A stretch of 64,000 bases of DNA from UBA1258 sp963643225 (lineage in GTDB: Bacteria; Bacillota; Clostridia; Lachnospirales; Lachnospiraceae), in the NCBI GenBank assembly GCA_963643225.1, contig CAVIIX010000002.1:62001-126000 (forward strand). Reading direction: 5' to 3'. Shown here one piece after another: positions 59,306 to 64,000 of this stretch. The notes under the pieces are model-generated. The model saw only the letters and a list, made by a program, of their open reading frames with translations, ran no database searches and was not told where the DNA came from. Positions within the stretch are counted from its first letter, which is position 1; every line of letters begins with the position of its first letter. Both the position numbers and the translations under genes were made by a program.

Positions 59306-59926
59306 ATGGCAAAAGTAGCTGTTTATAATATGGAAGGCAAGGAAGTTGAAAAGATCGACTTAAGCGACGCAGTATTCGGTGTAGAAGTTAACGAACATCT
59401 CGTACACATGGCTGTAGTTCAGCAGCTTGCTAACAATCGTCAGGGAACACAGAAGGCAAAGACCCGTTCTGAAGTTTCAGGTGGCGGAAGAAAACCTTGG
59501 AGACAGAAAGGAACCGGTCATGCTAGACAGGGTTCAACAAGAGCTCCTCAGTGGACAGGAGGCGGCGTTGTATTCGCTCCCGTACCCCGTGATTATTCCT
59601 TCAAGCTTAACAAGAAGGAAAAGAGAGCAGCATTAAAGTCTGCACTCACCAGCAGAGTTATTGAAAACAAGCTTATCGTTGTAGACGAATTAAAGTTTGA
59701 TGAAATCAAGACAAAGAGCTTTGCTAATGTAATGAAGAATTTAAAGGTAGAAAAGGGCCTTGTAGTTCTTGCTGAGAACGATACAAACGTAGTTCTTTCA
59801 GCAAAGAACATGGCAAGTGTTGATACTACCATTGTTAACCAGATCAACGTTTATGACGTTATGAAGGGCGGCACCATTGTTCTTACAAAGGAAGCAGCCA
59901 AGAAAATCGAGGAGGTGTACGCATAA
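59306..59926 (+). CDS. rplD: 50S ribosomal protein L4
   Basis: Exit-tunnel protein of 206 aa. The loop RQGTQKAKTRSEVSGGGRKPWRQKGTGHARQGS (in part) is intact. In gamma-proteobacteria L4 autoregulates this operon; whether it does so here is unknown, but a long leader exists. Its stop overlaps the rplW start by one base. Confidence 0.97.
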   Translation: MAKVAVYNMEGKEVEKIDLSDAVFGVEVNEHLVHMAVVQQLANNRQGTQKAKTRSEVSGGGRKPWRQKGTGHARQGSTRAPQWTGGGVVFAPVPRDYSFKLNKKEKRAALKSALTSRVIENKLIVVDELKFDEIKTKSFANVMKNLKVEKGLVVLAENDTNVVLSAKNMASVDTTIVNQINVYDVMKGGTIVLTKEAAKKIEEVYA

Positions 59927-60225
59927 TGGCATCTATTCAGTACTATGACGTAATCCTTAAGCCTGTACTTACTGAAAAGTCTATGGCAGGCATGGGCGAA
60001 AAGAAATACACATTCCTTGTACACACAGACGCTAACAAGTCTCAGATTAAGGAAGCTGTAGAAAAAATGTTTGCAGGCACCAAGGTAAAGCGCGTTAACA
60101 CCGTTAACTATGACGGAAAGTCCAAGAGACGTGGCGCTACAGTTGGTAAGACCGCTGCAACAAAGAAGGCAATCGTTTGGTTAACAGACGACAGCAAGGA
60201 TATCGAAATCTTTGCAGGCTTATAA
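59926..60225 (+). CDS. rplW: 50S ribosomal protein L23
   Basis: Protein of 99 aa at the tunnel exit, where it docks SRP and trigger factor. Typical segments are YDVILKPVLTEKSMAGM and YTFLVHTDANKSQIKEAVEKMF. It is coupled to rplD through TAATG with GAGGTG ahead. A 62-bp gap follows. Confidence 0.97.
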   Translation: MASIQYYDVILKPVLTEKSMAGMGEKKYTFLVHTDANKSQIKEAVEKMFAGTKVKRVNTVNYDGKSKRRGATVGKTAATKKAIVWLTDDSKDIEIFAGL

Positions 60226-60287
60226 GAAAGGCCTTCACCTTATACGCAATTGAAGCGTGATAACAAATCAGTAAAGGAGATACAAAA

Positions 60288-61130
60288 ATGGGAATTAAGA
60301 CATATAATGCCTATACACCCTCCAGAAGAAACATGACTGGTTCAGATTTCTCAGAAATCACCAAAACAACTCCTGAGAAGAGCCTTGTGGTTTCAATCCC
60401 CAAGACAGCCGGTCGTAACAACCAGGGTAAAATTACCGTTAGACACATCGGTGGCGGTAACAAGAAGAAATACAGAATTGTAGATTTTAAGAGATTAAAA
60501 GACGGCGTTCCTGCAAAGGTAATCGGTATCGAATACGACCCTAACAGAACAGCCAACATCGCACTTATCTGCTATGCAGATGGTGAAAAAGCATACATCC
60601 TTGCTCCTGAAGGACTTAAGGATGGCATGAAGATTATGAACGGACCTGAAGCAGAAGTAAGAATCGGTAACTGCTTACCTCTTTCAGAGATCCCGATCGG
60701 TACTCAGGTACACAACATTGAGCTTTATCCCGGTAAGGGCGGACAGCTTGTACGTTCAGCCGGCAACTCGGCTCAGTTACTTGCAAAAGAAGGTAAGTAT
60801 GCAACATTAAGACTTCCTTCAGGTGAAATGAGAATGGTTCCCTTAGTATGCCGCGCATCCATCGGTGTTGTAGGCAACGGCGATCACAACCTTGTAAATC
60901 TTGGTAAGGCAGGTCGTAAGCGTAACATGGGTATCCGTCCTACAGTTCGTGGTTCCGTTATGAACCCCAACGACCATCCTCATGGTGGTGGTGAAGGTAA
61001 GTGTGGTATCGGTCGTCCCGGTCCCAGCACTCCTTGGGGTAAGCCCGCACTTGGTCTTAAGACACGTAAGGCTAAGAAGGCTTCCAACAAGCTCATCGTA
61101 AGAAGACGTAACGGTAAGGCTATTAAATAA
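60288..61130 (+). CDS. rplB: 50S ribosomal protein L2
   Basis: Large core protein of 280 aa needed for subunit joining. It has NNQGKITVRHIGGGNKKKYR, the SH3-like part, and the C-terminal HPHGGGEGKCGIGRPGPSTPWG, which carries the conserved histidine. AAAGGAGATACAAA precedes the ATG. Confidence 0.97.
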   Translation: MGIKTYNAYTPSRRNMTGSDFSEITKTTPEKSLVVSIPKTAGRNNQGKITVRHIGGGNKKKYRIVDFKRLKDGVPAKVIGIEYDPNRTANIALICYADGEKAYILAPEGLKDGMKIMNGPEAEVRIGNCLPLSEIPIGTQVHNIELYPGKGGQLVRSAGNSAQLLAKEGKYATLRLPSGEMRMVPLVCRASIGVVGNGDHNLVNLGKAGRKRNMGIRPTVRGSVMNPNDHPHGGGEGKCGIGRPGPSTPWGKPALGLKTRKAKKASNKLIVRRRNGKAIK

Positions 61131-61147
61131 TACAGGAGGACAGATCA

Positions 61148-61429
61148 ATGGCTAGATCGATTAAAAAAGGACCTTTCGCAGATGCAAGCCTTCTTAAGAA
61201 GGTTGATGCGATGAATGCAGCCGGACAGAAGCAGGTTATTAAGACCTGGTCACGTCGTTCAACAATCTTCCCCTCATTTGTAGGACACACGATTGCAGTA
61301 CACGACGGACGTAAGCATGTTCCGGTATATATCACAGAAGACATGGTTGGACACAAACTTGGCGAATTCGTTGCTACCAGAACCTTTAGAGGTCATGGTA
61401 AGGACGAAAAGAAGTCTAAAGTAAAGTAA
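61148..61429 (+). CDS. rpsS: 30S ribosomal protein S19
   Basis: Head protein of 93 aa contacting S13 and tRNA. It has ARSIKKGPFADASLLKKV, KTWSRRSTIFPSFVGHTIAVH and KLGEFVATRTFRGH, all conserved. It follows rplB by 17 bp with AGGAGGA. Confidence 0.97.
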   Translation: MARSIKKGPFADASLLKKVDAMNAAGQKQVIKTWSRRSTIFPSFVGHTIAVHDGRKHVPVYITEDMVGHKLGEFVATRTFRGHGKDEKKSKVK

Positions 61430-61456
61430 GAGGCAATTTGAAAGGAGGACAAATCT

Positions 61457-61843
61457 ATGGCTAAAGGACATAGATCTCAAATTAAGAGAGAAAGAAACGC
61501 ACAGAAAGATACAAGACCTTCAGCAAAATTGTCTTACGCTAGAATTTCGGTTCAGAAGGCTTGTTTCGTTTTAGACGCCATCAGAGGAAAAGATGCAAAG
61601 ACAGCTCTTGCTATTCTTACATATAATCCCAGATATGGTTCAAGTATCATTAAAAAATTGTTGGAGTCAGCAATTGCTAATGCCGAAAACAACAACGGCA
61701 TGAATGCTGATAACCTTTATGTAGCAGAGTGCTATGCCAACAAAGGACCCACAATGAAGAGAGTAAGACCCCGTGCACAGGGCCGCGCTTACAGAATTGA
61801 AAAGCGTATGAGCCACATCACAATTGTGCTGGATGAAAGATAG
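61457..61843 (+). CDS. rplV: 50S ribosomal protein L22
   Basis: Exit-tunnel protein of 128 aa. Conserved parts are AKLSYARISVQKACFVLDAIRGKD and the beta-hairpin GPTMKRVRPRAQGRAYRIEKRMSHI (in part). The N-terminus has a basic extension of about 15 residues compared with short homologues. GAAAGGAGGAC precedes the ATG. Confidence 0.97.
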   Translation: MAKGHRSQIKRERNAQKDTRPSAKLSYARISVQKACFVLDAIRGKDAKTALAILTYNPRYGSSIIKKLLESAIANAENNNGMNADNLYVAECYANKGPTMKRVRPRAQGRAYRIEKRMSHITIVLDER

Positions 61844-61854
61844 GAGGAGCAAAA

Positions 61855-62514
61855 ATGGGACAGAAAGTTAATCCTCATGGACTTAGAGTCGGTGTAATCA
61901 AGGATTGGGATTCCAGATGGTATGCAGAATCCGATTTCGCTGACAACTTAGTAGAAGATTACAACATTAGAAAGTACCTTAAGAAGAAATTATACAGCGC
62001 CGGCATCAGCAAGATCGAAATCGAAAGAGCTTCTGACCGCGTTAAGGTTATTATCTTCACCGCTAAGCCCGGTTTAATCATCGGTAAGGGCGGACAGGAA
62101 ATTGAAGTTACAAAGAATGAAGTTGCAAAGCTTACAAACGGCAAGAAGGTTCTGGTTGACATTAAGGAAATCAAGCGCCCCGACAAGGATGCACAGCTTG
62201 TAGCTGAGAACATTGCTCAGCAGCTTGAAAATCGTGTTTCCTTCAGACGTGCTATGAAGTCTGCAATGTCAAGAACAATGAAGTCTGGTGCTCTTGGTAT
62301 CAAGGCAGCAGTTGGCGGACGTCTCGGCGGTGCTGATATCGCAAGAACAGAAACCTACAGCGAGGGCACAATTCCGCTTCAGACAATCAGAGCTGACATC
62401 GACTATGGTTTTGCAGAAGCAGATACCACATACGGTAAGCTCGGTATCAAGGTATGGATCTACAAGGGTGAGGTCCTTCCTACAAAGAATACTAAGGAAG
62501 GGAGCGACAAATAA
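61855..62514 (+). CDS. rpsC: 30S ribosomal protein S3
   Basis: mRNA-entry protein of 219 aa. It starts GQKVNPHGLRVGVIKDWDSRW. The KH RNA-binding motif is GLIIGKGGQEIE around residue 75. The C-terminal domain has SGALGIKAAVGGRLGGADIART. It follows rplV by 11 bp, and rplP follows after 2 bp. Confidence 0.97.
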   Translation: MGQKVNPHGLRVGVIKDWDSRWYAESDFADNLVEDYNIRKYLKKKLYSAGISKIEIERASDRVKVIIFTAKPGLIIGKGGQEIEVTKNEVAKLTNGKKVLVDIKEIKRPDKDAQLVAENIAQQLENRVSFRRAMKSAMSRTMKSGALGIKAAVGGRLGGADIARTETYSEGTIPLQTIRADIDYGFAEADTTYGKLGIKVWIYKGEVLPTKNTKEGSDK

Positions 62515-62516
62515 TT

Positions 62517-62954
62517 ATGTTAATGCCTAAGAGAGTTAAGCGTCGTAAACAGTTCCGCGGCACTATGGCCGGAAAAGCGATGCGTGGTAATACCATTTCA
62601 AATGGTGAATTCGGACTTGTAGCAACCGAACCCTGCTGGATTAAGTCAAACCAGATTGAAGCAGCCCGTGTTGCTATGACAAGATACGTAAAACGTGGTG
62701 GTCAGGTATGGATTAAGATTTTCCCTGACAAGCCCATCACAGCAAAGCCTGCTGAAACTCGTATGGGTTCCGGTAAAGGTACAGTAGAGTATTGGGTAGC
62801 AGTAGTTAAGCCCGGACGTGTAATGTTTGAAATCGCAGGTGTTCCTGAAGAAACAGCTAGAGAAGCATTACGTCTGGCATCACACAAGCTTCCTTGCAAA
62901 TGTAAGATCGTTTCTAAAGCGGACTTGGAAGGCGGTGCATCTAATGAAAACTAA
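62517..62954 (+). CDS. rplP: 50S ribosomal protein L16
   Basis: Protein of 145 aa near the tRNA sites. It starts MLMPKRVKRRKQFRGTMAGKA and includes GGQVWIKIFPDKPITAKPAETRMGSGKG (in part). The ribosome site GGGAG is inside rpsC. Its last 11 bp overlap rpmC, so translation is coupled. Confidence 0.97.
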   Translation: MLMPKRVKRRKQFRGTMAGKAMRGNTISNGEFGLVATEPCWIKSNQIEAARVAMTRYVKRGGQVWIKIFPDKPITAKPAETRMGSGKGTVEYWVAVVKPGRVMFEIAGVPEETAREALRLASHKLPCKCKIVSKADLEGGASNEN

Positions 62955-63153
62955 TAAGTATGTTGATAGCTTAAATGCAAAGACAACTGCAGAATTAGCA
63001 AAGGAATTAACCGATGCTAAGAAGGAACTTTTCAATTTGAGATTCCAGAATGCCACTAACCAGTTAGAGAATACTGCTAGAATTAAAGAAGTTAGAAAGA
63101 ACATTGCAAGAATTCAGACTGTTTTGACTGCCAAGTCAAAGGCTGAAGCATAA
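62944..63153 (+). CDS. rpmC: 50S ribosomal protein L29
   Basis: Two-helix protein of 69 aa at the tunnel exit. It has LNAKTTAELAKELTDAKKELFNLRFQ and LENTARIKEVRKNIARIQTVL. The frame stays open upstream through rplP, but the ATG at 62944, preceded by AAGGCGG, gives the correct N-terminus. Confidence 0.95.
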   Translation: MKTNKYVDSLNAKTTAELAKELTDAKKELFNLRFQNATNQLENTARIKEVRKNIARIQTVLTAKSKAEA

Positions 63154-63189
63154 GTTCGGCATTGGAAGATAAGAAAGGAGACTTAAGTC

Positions 63190-63447
63190 GTGGAAGATAG
63201 AAATCTTAGAAAAACACGTACCGGTAAGGTTGTCAGCGATAAGATGGACAAGACAATCACGGTTGCAGTTGTAGATAACGTAAAGCATCCTCTTTACGGT
63301 AAGATCGTTAAAAGAACCTACAAGCTTAAAGCTCATGATGAAAACAATGAGTGCCATGTAGGCGATACAGTTAAAGTAATGGAAACAAGACCACTCTCCA
63401 AGGACAAGAGATGGAGACTTGTTGAAATCGTAGAAAAAGCTAAGTAA
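63190..63447 (+). CDS. rpsQ: 30S ribosomal protein S17
   Basis: Primary 16S rRNA-binding protein of 85 aa. It starts from GTG at 63190 with GAAAGGAGAC upstream. Typical segments are RKTRTGKVVSDKMDKTITVAV, YGKIVKRTYKLKAHDE and VKVMETRPLSKDKRWRLVEI. Confidence 0.97.
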   Translation: MEDRNLRKTRTGKVVSDKMDKTITVAVVDNVKHPLYGKIVKRTYKLKAHDENNECHVGDTVKVMETRPLSKDKRWRLVEIVEKAK

Positions 63448-63467
63448 GCATTGGAAGGAGAATAAGC

Positions 63468-63836
63468 ATGATTCAACAGGAAAGCAGATTGAAGGTTGCT
63501 GATAACACCGGTGCTAAGGAATTGCTTTGCATCCGTGTTATGGGCGGATCTACAAGAAGATATGCTAACATCGGCGATGTTATCGTTGCCAGTGTTAAGG
63601 ATGCTACACCCGGCGGTATGGTTAAGAAGGGTGATGTAGTTAAGGCTGTTGTTGTTCGTACAGTTAAGGGCGCTCGTCGTAAAGACGGTTCCTATATCAA
63701 ATTTGACGAAAATGCTGCAGTAATTATCAAGGATGACAAGGAACCCAAGGGAACCCGTATCTTTGGACCTGTAGCACGTGAGCTTCGTGAGAAACAGTTC
63801 TCTAAGATTGTTTCTTTAGCTCCCGAAGTACTCTAG
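63468..63836 (+). CDS. rplN: 50S ribosomal protein L14
   Basis: Protein of 122 aa forming an intersubunit bridge. It begins MIQQESRLKVADNTGAKELLCI and has GGSTRRYANIGDVIVASVKDATPGG (in part) and GTRIFGPVARELREK. GGAAGGAGAA precedes the ATG. rplX follows after 11 bp. Confidence 0.97.
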   Translation: MIQQESRLKVADNTGAKELLCIRVMGGSTRRYANIGDVIVASVKDATPGGMVKKGDVVKAVVVRTVKGARRKDGSYIKFDENAAVIIKDDKEPKGTRIFGPVARELREKQFSKIVSLAPEVL

Positions 63837-63847
63837 GAGGTAGCTAA

Positions 63848-64000
63848 ATGGCAACAATGAAAATTAAGAAAGGTGATACCGTTAAGGTTATCGCCGGCAA
63901 GGACACCGGAAAAGAAGGTAAGGTTCTTGTTGTAGACCATAAGAACGCTAAGGTTGTTGTAGAAGGCGTTAACATGGTTACTAAGCACATGAAGCCCTCC
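63848..64000 (+). CDS. rplX: 50S ribosomal protein L24 (3' truncated by the window)
   Basis: The first 51 residues are present: MATMKIKKGDTVKVIAGKD, the KOW motif KGDTVKVIAGKDTGKEGKV, and VEGVNMVTKHMKPS. It is the next gene of the standard S10/spc order. AGGAGGTAGCTAA precedes the ATG. The frame is open to the right edge. Confidence 0.95.
   Translation, partial: MATMKIKKGDTVKVIAGKDTGKEGKVLVVDHKNAKVVVEGVNMVTKHMKPS

Noticed and set aside
62827..63153. Longer 108-codon form of the L29 frame starting inside rplP
   Set aside because: The extra residues are not L29-like; the ATG at 62944 gives the canonical protein.
1..64000. Search for CRISPR arrays, tRNA genes, insertion sequences and prophage
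   Set aside because: No regularly spaced direct repeats, cloverleaf-like sequences, transposase or phage genes were recognised by reading; a dedicated scan was not possible.

Overview
The window looks like a chromosomal piece of a motile, low-GC, anaerobic Firmicute, most likely a gut or rumen Lachnospiraceae. The pointers are strong AGGAGG-type ribosome sites, SigA and SigD type promoters, the gene order flgM-flgN-flgK-flgK-flgL-fliW-csrA-flaG-fliD-fliS-flagellin, an iron-dependent alcohol dehydrogenase, and a family-5 ABC importer beside glycan-degrading enzymes. No rRNA, tRNA, transposase, phage gene or CRISPR array was seen.

Layout. 1-2.4 kb: tail of an unidentified gene, then a polar amino-acid ABC importer whose binding protein has its two halves in swapped order. 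2.5-7.2 kb: nagB, a ROK sugar kinase and a GH38 alpha-mannosidase, a tightly overlapping set for mannose and amino-sugar glycans. 7.2-16.0 kb: a DeoR-type regulator divergent from a complete myo-inositol route (alcohol dehydrogenase, iolJ, iolC, iolD, iolE, iolG, iolB), with a phased array of IolR-like operators between them. 16.2-22.8 kb: a five-gene family-5 ABC importer whose leader also carries tandem IolR-like boxes. 22.9-29.3 kb: a CehA/McbA-like metallohydrolase, an AraC regulator, a GH105-type unsaturated uronyl hydrolase, a ROK kinase and an unrecognised protein that resembles an alpha/alpha-toroid polysaccharide lyase. 29.4-31.4 kb: a membrane diguanylate cyclase and a small companion gene.

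31.4-42.6 kb is the late flagellar cluster, with three good SigD promoters. The flagellin leader has a hairpin that displays AGGA, just what a CsrA/FliW switch would use. 42.7-48.8 kb is a probable flagellin glycosylation island (Maf/MptE-like protein, methyltransferase-glycosyltransferase fusion, DegT aminotransferase, CgeB-like glycosyltransferase). 49.0-53.4 kb holds a VanZ-like protein, an orphan FliD-like protein and a YfhO-like membrane protein. 53.4-64.0 kb is translation machinery: rpmG-secE-nusG-rplK-rplA, an L10 leader with rplJ-rplL, an rRNA-methyltransferase-like gene, then a long leader and the S10 operon up to a cut-off rplX. The usual rpoB-rpoC-rpsL-rpsG-fusA-tuf block is absent between rplL and rpsJ.

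The best candidates for something undescribed are: the inositol-uronate catabolic region (iol genes, importer and lyase-like gene, linked by shared operator-like repeats); the circularly permuted binding protein; and two families of dispersed intergenic repeats. One family (2 copies) starts in the terminator T-run of highly expressed genes; the other (3 copies) lies upstream of genes.
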